A stretch of 64,000 nt of DNA from Limnohabitans sp. 15K (GTDB lineage: Bacteria > Pseudomonadota > Gammaproteobacteria > Burkholderiales > Burkholderiaceae_C): assembly GCF_002778285.1 (NCBI RefSeq), contig NZ_NESM01000001.1, positions 762,529 through 826,528 on the forward strand, read 5' to 3'. Made by a program: the position numbers and the translations under genes. The stretch's first letter is position 1. Each line of letters opens with the position of its first letter. The notes beneath the pieces were generated by a model. The model was not told the DNA's origin. It was given only the letters and a program-made list of their open reading frames with translations, and made no database searches. Positions 28,681 through 38,304 of the stretch are shown here, in pieces.

Positions 28681-29622
28681 TTACGAAACACTGCCATTGT
28701 GGGGGCCTCGGGTGCGCGCCAATGTCCGTTCGCGCTCTCTGGGTCCAAAGCTCGAGGCCAAAGCACCTTCTGTTGCCAATCCCTCGAGGTAAGACTTTTC
28801 GATGTCGGGCGCAGCTTTGACCAATTCGCGCTCGGCAAATGGCAAGTGAAGCAATGCCCTCAAACCAAACAAAATTCGCAACCAACCAGGTATAAAAATG
28901 GCGCGTTCTCGTTTTGAGAAGGCGTGAACAATGACACGCGCTGTTTCTTGGGCAGACGTCTCTTTGTTCAAAAATGATGGCATGGTGGCTCTTAAGCGCA
29001 CAAAACCGGGATGCAGCGCCCCCTCTTCCACAAGGGGCGTACGCACCCACCCTGCATACATCACACCGACGCCCACCCCATGCGCCTGGAGTTCAAGACG
29101 CAGCACATTGCCCATGGCTTCTACGGCAGACTTGCTGGCTGCATAAGCCGACATGGCGGGTGGGTGGGCAAAAGAAGACACGGACGCATTGATCAACACA
29201 TAACCCTGCGTACGCATCAGGGCAGGCAAAGCAGATCGGACCGTGTTGAAGGTACCAAAAACATTGACCTCTACGCAGCGTTTCCACGCTTGTGGGTCCA
29301 CATAGGCCACAGGTCCAAAAGCAGCCACGCCCGCGTTGGCAAACACCACATCGATGCGACGGTGAACGGACAAGGTTTGGGCCACCACATCCTGCATCGC
29401 GGTGAGGTCTGTCACATCGGCCACAACAAACAAAGTGCCTTCGCCGCATTGCTGTGCCATTCGGGCCAGCGGCTGTTCATCACAATCCACCAATACAGGG
29501 ATACCGCCACTGCTCATCACTTCGAGGGCTGTCGCAGCACCAATGCCAGAGGCCGCGCCCGTGATCAACACCACCAAGCCCTTGAGCGGGAGGGCCTTGG
29601 ATTTTTCCGTGTTTTCCCTCAT
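28681..29622 (-). CDS. short-chain dehydrogenase/reductase of unknown substrate
   Basis: Protein of 313 residues from the ATG at 29622. Rossmann motif LITGAASGIGAATALEV, NAGVAAFGPVAYVD and the catalytic SAYAASKSAVEAM (YxxxK) mark a classical SDR. The C-terminal hydrophobic part (IFIPGWLRILFGLRALLHLP) suggests membrane association. It ends the crtI-crtB-63 aa-DUF2269 gene row, 16 bases after the previous stop. No known photosynthesis SDR fits; it could act on a lipid, carotenoid or quinone. Confidence 0.8.
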   Translation of the reverse strand: MRENTEKSKALPLKGLVVLITGAASGIGAATALEVMSSGGIPVLVDCDEQPLARMAQQCGEGTLFVVADVTDLTAMQDVVAQTLSVHRRIDVVFANAGVAAFGPVAYVDPQAWKRCVEVNVFGTFNTVRSALPALMRTQGYVLINASVSSFAHPPAMSAYAASKSAVEAMGNVLRLELQAHGVGVGVMYAGWVRTPLVEEGALHPGFVRLRATMPSFLNKETSAQETARVIVHAFSKRERAIFIPGWLRILFGLRALLHLPFAERELVKAAPDIEKSYLEGLATEGALASSFGPRERERTLARTRGPHNGSVS

Positions 29623-29638
29623 TATCAAGCGGCCTGAC

Positions 29639-30091
29639 TTACAAGGTCTTGGTGACCATGAAATACACGATGGGCAAAGGAAGCAAAGTGGCCAATGCCC
29701 CTGCAATTTGCCAAATGCGCGACAGTCGCCAATATTCTGCGCACACCGTGTCGGTGTTTCTCAGCAAAGCGCGCTGCTTGAGCTGAATAGGCACCAAAAC
29801 AAACAACCAAATCAAACCGGAAAAGCTCAAGAGCAGATAGGACCATTGAATCCATGGATGACCTGCAGCCCCCCCAAAATTCTCTGCCATGCCATGACCT
29901 GTCCAGACCACACCAATGGATCCGAGCAAGGTAAAAAGAACATCGGTGATCAACACCATGCGATTACTGAATTGAATGATGGCATGGTTGCGCGTGCGCT
30001 CGGCCAACAAAGCCCAGATGCCGCTCACAATCACATTGCCTATGAACAAACAGGCACACACCAAATGCACAACTTTTAAATTAGCCCCCAT
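29639..30091 (-). CDS. DUF2269-like four-helix membrane protein
   Basis: Protein of 150 residues from the ATG at 30091, which overlaps the stop of the 63-residue gene. Four hydrophobic segments (about 5-25, 45-65, 80-100 and 125-145). Conserved-looking features are a His near the N-terminus (VVHLVCACLFIGNVI) and WTGHGMAENFGG. It resembles DUF2269 integral membrane proteins. Rhodobacter has tspO beside crtIB; this unrelated membrane protein takes a comparable place. Function unknown. Confidence 0.7.
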   Translation of the reverse strand: MGANLKVVHLVCACLFIGNVIVSGIWALLAERTRNHAIIQFSNRMVLITDVLFTLLGSIGVVWTGHGMAENFGGAAGHPWIQWSYLLLSFSGLIWLFVLVPIQLKQRALLRNTDTVCAEYWRLSRIWQIAGALATLLPLPIVYFMVTKTL

Positions 30092-30272
30092 CAGCGTCTC
30101 TCTGGTCTGGCGATTTGGGAGGTGATGCAGCAAGATTTATGGATTGGGCTTGCTCAGTTTCGCGCTGCTTGCGGGTGATCTCGCGTGAACGACGAAGATC
30201 ACGAAACTGCCAGACCACAAAGCCTACGCCCGCAAGCACCAAAACCACCACCTCGACAATTTTCAGCATCAC
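30081..30272 (-). CDS. 63-residue single-pass membrane protein (unknown)
   Basis: N-terminal membrane segment MMLKIVEVVVLVLAGVGFVV, then a strongly basic stretch (RDLRRSREITRKQRETE) and a polar tail. This is a type with the C-terminus in the cytoplasm by the positive-inside rule. It starts 6 bases after the crtB stop and overlaps the DUF2269-like gene, so operon membership supports it as real. No family recognised. Confidence 0.65.
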   Translation of the reverse strand: MMLKIVEVVVLVLAGVGFVVWQFRDLRRSREITRKQRETEQAQSINLAASPPKSPDQRDADGG

Positions 30273-30278
30273 CAGTGG

Positions 30279-31364
30279 TCAGCGGTTGATTTTTTCGCGT
30301 TGCTCGAGACGACCAAACAAATTGACCATCCATTCCACACGCTCATCGAAACTGCGCGAGGGCATGGTCCAAGGCTTGTTGGCCGACAAAAAGTGCCGCT
30401 CCTTGCTCACGATGTCCACCAAATAATGAATGGCCGGTACAGGACTCAAAGGCACATCGGGCAATGCTGGTGCCTTCACAGCCACTGTGGTCGCTTTGGC
30501 AATCAAGGCCAGTTTGCGTGCCGTTGAAACCACCGTGCGGTGGTTCACAGAGTTGAGGCCATCGCGGTCTAATTGTTTGCCAATTTCGGCATAGACCAAG
30601 CGGGCAGCTTGAATGGCGGGGCGACAGTCCCAAGGCAATTCAGCCAAGCCAAACTCACCGCGGCGGTAGAGGGCATCTGCGCGCAACAACAATCGCTGCG
30701 TGAACCCTGCAATGCGCGAGTCAAAAACCGGATTGGCCAACCAAGCGTCCGCATCCATGCCAATTTCACGGAACCAAGCCCGTGGAATGTACAAGCGCCC
30801 CATGCGCGCATCGTCGCCGATGTCTCGGGCAATGTTGGTCAATTGCATGGCCACCCCCAACTCGCTTGCGCGGGCAATGGCCGTTTCCGTGCTCGCACCC
30901 ATGATGATGGACATCATGGCGCCCACGGTGCCAGCGACTCTGGCGCCATAGGCTTCCACATCGGCCAAGGTTTCGTAACGGCGGCCTTGTGAATCCCACA
31001 AGAAACCATCTAACAAGGCCTCCAGCAAACCGCAAGGAACACCATAACGATGAACCACCACCGTCAAAGCGCGGTCGGCGTCTTCAGGACCAGGGCGTCC
31101 TGCATAGATGGCGGCCAAACGCGCGTTCAAATCGGCCATGGCCAAAACAGGGTCATCGCCATCGCCATCGTCAATCGCGTCATCGGCCAAGCGGCAAAAC
31201 GCATAGAGGGCAATCGCGGGTGGGCGCAAACGGGCTGGCAACAACCTGGAAGCTGCAAAAAAAGATTTGGAGCCTCCGCGCATCAGTTCGGTGCAGGCCT
31301 CTAAGTCGTAATCCAAAGACACGGGCGGCGACTTCAAGCTTGGGTCAAACGAAAGATTTGACAT
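30279..31364 (-). CDS. crtB: phytoene synthase
   Basis: Protein of 361 residues from the ATG at 31364; a GTG/ATG a few codons upstream is possible. Squalene/phytoene synthase motifs: SKSFFAASRLLP, the DELADDAID-like FCRLADDAIDDGDGDD, and QLTNIARDIGDDARMGRLYI with the second Asp-rich site. It condenses two geranylgeranyl diphosphates to phytoene. It overlaps crtI by 20 bases. Confidence 0.96.
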   Translation of the reverse strand: MSNLSFDPSLKSPPVSLDYDLEACTELMRGGSKSFFAASRLLPARLRPPAIALYAFCRLADDAIDDGDGDDPVLAMADLNARLAAIYAGRPGPEDADRALTVVVHRYGVPCGLLEALLDGFLWDSQGRRYETLADVEAYGARVAGTVGAMMSIIMGASTETAIARASELGVAMQLTNIARDIGDDARMGRLYIPRAWFREIGMDADAWLANPVFDSRIAGFTQRLLLRADALYRRGEFGLAELPWDCRPAIQAARLVYAEIGKQLDRDGLNSVNHRTVVSTARKLALIAKATTVAVKAPALPDVPLSPVPAIHYLVDIVSKERHFLSANKPWTMPSRSFDERVEWMVNLFGRLEQREKINR

Positions 31365-32928
31365 CGGGAACCACCTGTTCAAGCATTTTTGCGGACATCA
31401 AGACACTGGGCACACCTGCGCCGGGCTGGCTGCTTGCACCCACCATGAATAAACCTTCTAGGTCTTGGCATCGGTTGTGCGGTCGGAACCATGCACTTTG
31501 AACCAAGATAGGCTCCAGGCCAAAACCTGCACCTTTGTAGGACCACAAGCGGTCTTGAAAGTCTTGTGGCGTGGTGACTTTGGACGACACCACATGCTGC
31601 TTCAGATCAGGCAAGACACTTTCTTGCAGCACGGTGGCAATGGCATCGCGGTACTGCTCGGTAATCGCTGGCCAATCGGTCTCACTGCTCAAGTTGGGCA
31701 CCACCGACAGCGCATAAAAACTGTCGCAACCTTCAGGCGCCAAAGAGGGGTCGGTGGCCGTTGGGCGGTACAAATACAAACTGAAATCTTTGGACAATTT
31801 GTGGTTTTTGAAAATATCTTGGAGCAGGCCTTTGTAACGTGGACCTAAAACCATCATGTGGTGCGGCACATCTTCGTACTTGCGATCCGTGCCGAAATAC
31901 CAAACAAACAAGCCAGACGAATATTTGCCTTTGGCAATCCGTTTGTCCGTCCAATGCTTGCGGTGCTGTGGCTCAATGAGGTGACGGTAAGTCCAAGCCG
32001 CATCGCCATTGCTCACCACGATGTCGGCAGGCAAATACTCACCATTGGCGAGCTCGACACCTTTGGCTCTGCCCTCCTCCACACGAATGCGCGTCACGGG
32101 CGCGTTGTAACGAATCGGTACTTGCCTCTCGTCGAGCAGTTTCACCAGTTCTTTCACAATGGCACCAGTGCCCCCCATGGCCGAGTGCACGCCCCAGCGT
32201 CGCTCCAAGGAATGGATGAGGGAATAAACACAAGTGACGGAATAAGGATTGCCACCGATGAGCAAGGGATGAAAGCTCATCACGATGCGCAATTTAGGGT
32301 GCTTGATGTGCTGGGCCACCAAACCGTAAATAGAACGCCAAGCTTGCATGCGGGCCAAATTGGGCATGGCCTTGATGACGTCACCGATGGTTTCAAAGGG
32401 CACCATGCCCAGCTCGACAAAACCCAGCTGGAAACACTTTTCAGAAGCCACCATCAAGTTCTTAAAGCCTTGCACATCCTCTGGACTGAACTTGGCAATT
32501 TGCTCAAGCATTTGCTCGTCGTTGTTGCTGTAGTCAAAGTGCGTGCCATCGTCAAACCTGATACGGTAGAAAGGCGACATCAAGCGCAGATCGACATGGT
32601 CTTTCATCTCACGGCCACAGAGCGTGAACAACTCGGCAATGAGGTGCGGCAAAGTGATGATGGTGGGGCCCGCATCAAAGGTAAAACCATCTTGTTTGTG
32701 CACATAGGCACGTCCACCCGGCGCATCGAGTTTTTCGAGCATTTGAACGCGGTAACCTTTGACGCTCAAACGAATGGCCGCAGCCAGTCCACCAAAACCT
32801 GTGCCAATCACAATGGCGGTCGGTGCACGATCGCCCAGCTCAGACGCTGAACCTGTGGAATGGTTTTGAAGTCCACCACCGCCCCCTGAACCGGCATCGG
32901 AATGAATTGATTTGTACAAATGGGTCAT
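31345..32928 (-). CDS. crtI: phytoene desaturase
   Basis: Protein of 527 residues from the ATG at 32928. It has an N-terminal Gly/Ser-rich leader, then FAD motif AIVIGTGFGGLAAAIRLS, and the C-terminal signature GLFMVGASSQPGAGVPSVLM. It desaturates phytoene three or four times, giving neurosporene and/or lycopene. It lies 19 bases after puhE, so carotenoid genes are transcribed at the end of the puh superoperon unless an internal promoter exists. Confidence 0.96.
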   Translation of the reverse strand: MTHLYKSIHSDAGSGGGGGLQNHSTGSASELGDRAPTAIVIGTGFGGLAAAIRLSVKGYRVQMLEKLDAPGGRAYVHKQDGFTFDAGPTIITLPHLIAELFTLCGREMKDHVDLRLMSPFYRIRFDDGTHFDYSNNDEQMLEQIAKFSPEDVQGFKNLMVASEKCFQLGFVELGMVPFETIGDVIKAMPNLARMQAWRSIYGLVAQHIKHPKLRIVMSFHPLLIGGNPYSVTCVYSLIHSLERRWGVHSAMGGTGAIVKELVKLLDERQVPIRYNAPVTRIRVEEGRAKGVELANGEYLPADIVVSNGDAAWTYRHLIEPQHRKHWTDKRIAKGKYSSGLFVWYFGTDRKYEDVPHHMMVLGPRYKGLLQDIFKNHKLSKDFSLYLYRPTATDPSLAPEGCDSFYALSVVPNLSSETDWPAITEQYRDAIATVLQESVLPDLKQHVVSSKVTTPQDFQDRLWSYKGAGFGLEPILVQSAWFRPHNRCQDLEGLFMVGASSQPGAGVPSVLMSAKMLEQVVPDVKSFV

Positions 32929-32947
32929 GTGAATCCAAGGGGGCCGA

Positions 32948-33754
32948 CTAAACCGGCGGCACATGCGCCGCGTAGGTTGCAGGGGTTTCTGTGTTTTGTT
33001 TTTTACGAATGGCCCAACGCCACAAAGCCGTGGTGTCCAGCGGCAGCACCAGCATCAGGTGTTCGACAATCGCCAAGGTCAACATGGTGCCCACCAAGAC
33101 CACACCCACGACTTGCGCAGGCGTGGTCATCGGCTGATTGGCAAAACCCACCAACCACCACAAACAGGCGCTGGCGGATGCCACCGCAAATGGGAAAAAT
33201 GCGTTCATGCGGCGGCGCTTGAAAAAGCTTTCCAAATACGCCAGATGCGCAGGCAAAAATTCTTCACTCAAATTGCGGACACCAAAAAACAAGTTCAACT
33301 TGGCACTGGTGCGCATGATCCACAACACCAAATATGTCCCCGTTCCCACTTGGTTCGGCGCATCCCATGTGATGAACACAATGGCCAAACCTACGACGAG
33401 AATGGCCAATTCGTGCCACACCACCGCATTGAAGGAGGCCACAAAGCGTGGCCAACCGGTTGTGCTTTTTGGGATGGCTGTTTTTTGAGGCCCCGTGATC
33501 CACCCAGTGAGAAAACTCAACTCATTCCAACCCCAAGCCAGCAAGGCGCAAGTGAAGGCGCAATAGGCACCCGTGACACCCGTTTGCTGAGCCGTATGGG
33601 CCAAACCCACCAAGGCGCCAAGGCCTAACGCCGAAGAAATGACCAAGCTCAAGGTGATCGCTGTGCGGGACATGCGGTTCAAAAGGATCACGATACCCGT
33701 GCTGAACCACCAGATAAAAATCGCAAATCCCAAGGCAATCAAGGTGTCGGTCAT
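32948..33754 (-). CDS. puhE: photosynthetic complex assembly protein PuhE
   Basis: Protein of 268 residues with about seven membrane segments, beginning LIALGFAIFIWWFSTGIVILLN. KSTTGWPRFVASFNAVVWHE and FVWRISE-like FFGVRNLSEEFLPAHLAYLE are family features. In Rhodobacter PuhE affects reaction-centre assembly and bacteriochlorophyll production. It follows acsF by 23 bases. Confidence 0.92.
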   Translation of the reverse strand: MTDTLIALGFAIFIWWFSTGIVILLNRMSRTAITLSLVISSALGLGALVGLAHTAQQTGVTGAYCAFTCALLAWGWNELSFLTGWITGPQKTAIPKSTTGWPRFVASFNAVVWHELAILVVGLAIVFITWDAPNQVGTGTYLVLWIMRTSAKLNLFFGVRNLSEEFLPAHLAYLESFFKRRRMNAFFPFAVASASACLWWLVGFANQPMTTPAQVVGVVLVGTMLTLAIVEHLMLVLPLDTTALWRWAIRKKQNTETPATYAAHVPPV

Positions 33755-33777
33755 CCTTGGCTTTCAGTGGCTGTTCA

Positions 33778-34854
33778 TTACCAAGCAGGCACCATGCGAA
33801 CATCCGCTGGCAGCGCGTGGTGCTTGACCGGCAAAAAGTACAATCGAACAAAAGTGAGTCCACCCGAGATGGCCCAACGTGCTCTTTGGAGATTGCCCAA
33901 CAAACCGCCCTTGGCTTTGGCCGCGTCCATTTGTGTTTGAACGAAGAACAGCCGTGACAAGCCATCCCTGAAAGCGGGGTTGTCGATGTCCAAGCTCACC
34001 GGGAAAACTTGCTTGGTGATTTCGTTGGTGATGCGAAACACTTCATAGTCGTAGGTGGCCGACTCCAAACCCATCTCCTGGTGCAGCATGGGACGGGTGT
34101 GATCACGGACGTACATCGTGGCATACACAGCCAAAAGGAAAAAGCGAATCCAAAACACATTGCCACCGCGCAGCAAATGCGGGTTGGCGCGCATGATCAA
34201 TGCAAAGGACTCGCCATGGCGGAATTCGTCGTTGCACCAGCGCTCAAACCACCGAAAAATAGGATGGAAACGCTTGTCTGGATTTTTTTCCAATTGACGA
34301 TAAATGGTGATGTATCGGGCGTAACCAATTTTTTCGGACAAATAAGTGGCGTAAAAAATGTACTTGGGCTTGAAGTAGGTGTAAGCCTTGGTGCGCTTCA
34401 AGTTACCCAAGTCGATGCCCAAGCCAAAGTCCTTCAAAGACTGGTTGATGAAACTGGCATGGCGGGACTCATCGCGCGCCATGTAACGCATCAATTGCTT
34501 GATGTCTGGGTTCTCTACATTTTTGAAAATCTCGTTGTACAAAATACAACCCGAAAATTCGGAGGTCAGCGAGGAGATGAGAAAGTCCAGAAACTCTTGG
34601 CGCATTTCAGGGCTGACTTGCGAGAATCTTTCGGCCACTTCCTTGGCAAATTCTTCATCGCGCTGAAAGTGATCGTGGTTGTTGTCACCCTCGTATTCCG
34701 CCATCATTTTGTCCCACTCAGCACGCATGGGTGACATGTCCAGTTTGTCCATCGCTGCAAAGTCTGTCGTGTAAAAGCGTGGACTGAGCATCGTGCTCTC
34801 CACTGCTTTTTGCGATGCTTTTTCGGCGCTGTCAATCGTTGAGGTGGCTTGCAT
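33778..34854 (-). CDS. acsF: aerobic Mg-protoporphyrin IX monomethyl ester cyclase (AcsF)
   Basis: Protein of 358 residues. Di-iron ligand motifs are visible: a Glu near SEFSGC (Glu99), [10 protein letters not shown] (128-132), a Glu in YLSEKIGY (174) and [10 protein letters not shown] (208-213). AcsF forms the isocyclic E ring using O2, giving protochlorophyllide. No anaerobic cyclase bchE is in the window. It sits inside the puh cluster between puhC and puhE, as in Rubrivivax. Confidence 0.96.
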   Translation of the reverse strand: MQATSTIDSAEKASQKAVESTMLSPRFYTTDFAAMDKLDMSPMRAEWDKMMAEYEGDNNHDHFQRDEEFAKEVAERFSQVSPEMRQEFLDFLISSLTSEFSGCILYNEIFKNVENPDIKQLMRYMARDESRHASFINQSLKDFGLGIDLGNLKRTKAYTYFKPKYIFYATYLSEKIGYARYITIYRQLEKNPDKRFHPIFRWFERWCNDEFRHGESFALIMRANPHLLRGGNVFWIRFFLLAVYATMYVRDHTRPMLHQEMGLESATYDYEVFRITNEITKQVFPVSLDIDNPAFRDGLSRLFFVQTQMDAAKAKGGLLGNLQRARWAISGGLTFVRLYFLPVKHHALPADVRMVPAW

Positions 34855-34894
34855 AAAACGTGATTCCTGATTTTGGAAAATACTGCGCTGCTGC

Positions 34895-35365
34895 TTATTC
34901 AGCTTGCATGGCTAAAAACCTTGAAAACTCGGCCACGTTGGTGGGACCAAAGGACTCCAAATCGATCTTTTGGCCCGTGCTGGGGTCCATCAAAGTGACA
35001 CGGCCGTCCACGCGGGCAATCACTTCAAAAGGCAATTCAGGACCAATGCCCCTTGAATACCTCTCGCGCGTCAAAGCGCGCAAAGTGCCACGTACAAAGC
35101 CTTGCTCGCCCTCTAATACCGTCAGGGTTTTACCGGTCACACCGTCTGCCACACGGACGCCACCGTCTTGATGGTCTTGGAAAACGAGCGAGCGCTGCAC
35201 AGTGGGTGCTGCGGCTCTTTGGTCGGGGCCGTTACCAGTGATGCGAATCAAACCAACAGAAATGAGCGAAAACGCGATGATGCCAGCCGCACAATACAAA
35301 ACCCACTGAGGAAAATGATCCGGCGAGGCTTTGCGTGTCATAGCCGATCCGTGCAATTGGCTCAT
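34895..35365 (-). CDS. puhC: photosynthetic complex assembly protein PuhC
   Basis: Protein of 156 residues with one N-terminal membrane segment (about 20-40) and a periplasmic beta-rich domain ([51 protein letters not shown]). PuhC supports LH1 and reaction-centre reorganisation in Rhodobacter. The start overlaps the puhB stop by 4 bases. Confidence 0.92.
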   Translation of the reverse strand: MSQLHGSAMTRKASPDHFPQWVLYCAAGIIAFSLISVGLIRITGNGPDQRAAAPTVQRSLVFQDHQDGGVRVADGVTGKTLTVLEGEQGFVRGTLRALTRERYSRGIGPELPFEVIARVDGRVTLMDPSTGQKIDLESFGPTNVAEFSRFLAMQAE

Positions 35366-36033
35366 GTCAAACTCACTTGCAAGTCATTTGACTTGGATTT
35401 GTTGGTTTCATCTGAAGAAATGGCATGGGCAGCCATGCCCGTGTTGTGAGACCACGCCTCTCGCAACTTGACCGAGACCTCTTGCACATTCGCTATGGCG
35501 CGCAGTGTAGGCTCAGGCTTTTCAAGTTTCCAAGGCCTCACACTGGGCCACAAATGAACCCATGCGATGCGGTCTGAGCCTTTTAATGACAAAGTGATGT
35601 CGCCAAAGCCGTTCTGCAATTGGCGAGCATCGGCCGCTTCAACTTGCTTCAATGGCAAATTGAACGTCACGGTGAACACAATGCCCAGACGCATGACCAT
35701 GCGCTTATTGGTCAAGGTGTAAACCGTTGTGCGTGAGGTCAGGTAAGCCAACATCCAAACGGACCCCAGACCGATGAGGGCCAATGGCGTGATCCATTTG
35801 ATGGACAGCAGCACCGCCATGAAGCCAGCGCCTTCTGTTAACGCAGGCCAAGCGCACGCCAGAATCAGCACAAAAAAATAAACCATCAGCTTTTTGATGT
35901 GAAAGGCCGAAGAGGCGAGCGCACCAACATCGGGCGAACCTTGCCAAACAATGAACTCATCCGAAGGCAAGCGCTCGGGCAAACCGAACTGGGGTTCAAA
36001 CTCGTATTCATGGCCAAGGTTTTCGATCGGCAT
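35362..36033 (-). CDS. puhB: reaction-centre assembly protein PuhB
   Basis: Protein of 223 residues. N-terminal EFEPQFGLPERLPSDEFIVW is the family hallmark. Three membrane segments lie around 45-110, then a PH-like domain (RTTVYTLTNKRMVMRLGIVF). PuhB is a dimeric factor for RC-H incorporation and core assembly. It lies 51 bases after puhA. Confidence 0.94.
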   Translation of the reverse strand: MPIENLGHEYEFEPQFGLPERLPSDEFIVWQGSPDVGALASSAFHIKKLMVYFFVLILACAWPALTEGAGFMAVLLSIKWITPLALIGLGSVWMLAYLTSRTTVYTLTNKRMVMRLGIVFTVTFNLPLKQVEAADARQLQNGFGDITLSLKGSDRIAWVHLWPSVRPWKLEKPEPTLRAIANVQEVSVKLREAWSHNTGMAAHAISSDETNKSKSNDLQVSLT

Positions 36034-36084
36034 ATTGTTCCTCTTCAGCTATTCACTCAACCCGCAATGCAAGGCTTTAAACCC

Positions 36085-36846
36085 TTAAATCAGCGGCTCA
36101 CTGCGGTGGGCATCGGCATACAAAGTACCGCCACCGTAATAAGCACTGATTTTTTCCTCTTCCAATTTCGTGACTTGGTCTGGGTTTCTCAGCGCAGGAA
36201 CATCCGCAAAATGGCGTGCGTAGACAGCATGCACTTCAACTTGGTTTCTGCGAATTAGGGAAAACGTGATGGGCAGCAAAACAGTGCGTCCGCCGTCAAT
36301 TTCGACTTCCAAATAACGGAACATCATTTCAGCGGAATCGATCCAAATGTCTTTGACCGTGCCGCCCTGTTTGCCGTCGCCAGCCATGACTGGCAGGCCG
36401 CGGGGATCGACATCTTGCGCTGCAACGGTGTAATCGCTGGCGATCCGCAAAGGCTGAATCAGCGGCACACCATGGGATGTCCGCTCGGGAACATCCTCGC
36501 GACCCGCGTAAGCGCCTGGACCGACCCCTGCAGTCATGGCGTTTCCGACGGGCGCGATAGCAGCGCCTGAACTTGGATAGGTTGCCACGGCGTTGTAAGC
36601 AGGCTCTTTGCGTGTGAAGTCAGGCACCGTGACACTCTTGCCGCCTTCGAGCAAAAAAGTTTTAGGAGCCGGGATGGGGAAGCCCTTGACCACAGCACGA
36701 CCGCTGCTGCTGGACTCCATGGGATAGCCCTCGCGGTGATTTTCTCTGACCAGATACCAAATGAGACCGGCGAAAAAAATCCAAAAAACGTAGAGCAGTA
36801 TTTGGGCCAGGTCGACGTAGCCAGTGATGTTTCCAACTGTTTGCAT
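36085..36846 (-). CDS. puhA: photosynthetic reaction centre H subunit
   Basis: Protein of 253 residues from the ATG at 36846, preceded by AAGGAGAAG. One N-terminal membrane helix (about 12-32, AQILLYVFWIFFAGLIWYLV), then RENHREGYPME and a cytoplasmic PRC-barrel domain (GLPVMAGDGKQGGTVKDIWI; KISAYYGGGTLYA at the end). It caps RC L/M and tunes proton delivery to QB. Confidence 0.97.
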   Translation of the reverse strand: MQTVGNITGYVDLAQILLYVFWIFFAGLIWYLVRENHREGYPMESSSSGRAVVKGFPIPAPKTFLLEGGKSVTVPDFTRKEPAYNAVATYPSSGAAIAPVGNAMTAGVGPGAYAGREDVPERTSHGVPLIQPLRIASDYTVAAQDVDPRGLPVMAGDGKQGGTVKDIWIDSAEMMFRYLEVEIDGGRTVLLPITFSLIRRNQVEVHAVYARHFADVPALRNPDQVTKLEEEKISAYYGGGTLYADAHRSEPLI

Positions 36847-36867
36847 GATGACTTCTCCTTTGAACAA

Positions 36868-38304
36868 CTAAATGCGTGACTCGGTCATACCGAGGGTTGA
36901 GGGGACAACGGGTGAAAAAGAGGTGCTGCGTTTGACCAAGGGCCCCACAGCAATGAGGGTGAGGAATAACAAAAGCATTTCAACGTGGTAGACCATGCTG
37001 TAGGCCACCGAAGGGTCCGTCAACCCGTTACCCAGCACACCTTGCGAGGCGAGTGTATTGACGACATCGCGCAAAGCACCGCCAAAAAACATGGCCGAAC
37101 CCGCTGCAGCCGCTTGCACAGCGCCCCAAGCGCCCAAAGCAAGGCCCAAAAAGGCCACCTCCAGGCGCATGGCCGTGAACAAAGTGCCCACGGCAAACAT
37201 GCCCCCCCCAAATCCAATGCCCAATGCGCCAAACCTGAACAACCAGCCCGCCTCAAGTGGCGCTGAAAAAATGACGGCTGAAAAAGCAGGCAAGCCTGCC
37301 AATGCACCATAAGCTGCCAGCCGCATCGGGTCTATGCCTTTGGCCAAATGACGGCCTGCGACATAAAAACCCAACAAACCGCCTGCTGACATCATGGCTG
37401 ACAACGCGCTGGTGGCACCCACACTCAATTTCAAAATTTCACCGCCGTAGGGCTCGAGCACAATGTCCTGCATGTTGAAGGCCATGGTGCCCAACGCCGT
37501 GGCCCACAAAAAGCGCTTGGCGTTGGGTATGGCGATGAAGTCCGCCCAAACCGCTTTGAAAGGCCGACGAATTTCTGTTTTCATGGCCTTCACACGCTCT
37601 GGATTGCGAGGCTCTTGCTTCCACAAAGCGATGCCATTGAGCAGCAACACCACCAGCGCAGTACCTTGCACCACTTGAACCAATATTTCAGGTGTGAAAT
37701 TGGCCAGTAAAAAGCTGTACACCAAGCTGCCAAAGACACCACCCACCAAAAGCATGGTGTACATCAAGGCCACCACGCGAGGCCGTGTTTCTTCACTGGC
37801 TTGATCGGTGGCCAAGGCCAAGCCTGCGGTTTGCGAGGTTTGCAGGCCTGCGCCCACCATCAAGAAAGAGATGGCAGCAGCACCCTGGCCCACCCAGCCA
37901 GGAACAGCAACTTGCCCCCCACCCGAGAGCACCAACAATGCAAAAGGCATGACTGCAAGACCCAAGAACTGGATCAAAGTGCCACCCCACATGTAGGGCA
38001 CTCGACGCCATCCAAATGCAGAGATATGAATATCCGATTGATAGCCTGTGACCGCCCTGAATGGCGCCACCAGCAGGGGAAGCGCCAGCATCATCGACAC
38101 CAACCAGGCAGGCACAAACAACTCCACAATCATCACCCGGTTCAAGGTGCCGATCATCAATGCCGTCGTGATGCCCATGGTGAACTTGAACAAGGACAAA
38201 CGCAACAAGCGCGACATCGGCAAGCCAGGGCTGGCCACGTCCGCAAACGGCAGCCAACTCGCAGGCATTTGCTTGGCAAACTTGGCAAATGTTTTGGCTC
38301 TCAT
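36868..38304 (-). CDS. lhaA: light-harvesting 1 assembly protein LhaA (PucC family)
   Basis: Protein of 478 residues from the ATG at 38304, overlapping the bchM stop (ATGA). About 12 membrane segments; LPMSRLLRLSLFKFTMGITT, TLNRVMIVELFVPAWLVS and PFRAVTGYQSD are LhaA/PucC hallmarks. It delivers bacteriochlorophyll or assembles LH1. It lies between bchM and puhA as in other purple bacteria. Confidence 0.95.
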   Translation of the reverse strand: MRAKTFAKFAKQMPASWLPFADVASPGLPMSRLLRLSLFKFTMGITTALMIGTLNRVMIVELFVPAWLVSMMLALPLLVAPFRAVTGYQSDIHISAFGWRRVPYMWGGTLIQFLGLAVMPFALLVLSGGGQVAVPGWVGQGAAAISFLMVGAGLQTSQTAGLALATDQASEETRPRVVALMYTMLLVGGVFGSLVYSFLLANFTPEILVQVVQGTALVVLLLNGIALWKQEPRNPERVKAMKTEIRRPFKAVWADFIAIPNAKRFLWATALGTMAFNMQDIVLEPYGGEILKLSVGATSALSAMMSAGGLLGFYVAGRHLAKGIDPMRLAAYGALAGLPAFSAVIFSAPLEAGWLFRFGALGIGFGGGMFAVGTLFTAMRLEVAFLGLALGAWGAVQAAAAGSAMFFGGALRDVVNTLASQGVLGNGLTDPSVAYSMVYHVEMLLLFLTLIAVGPLVKRSTSFSPVVPSTLGMTESRI

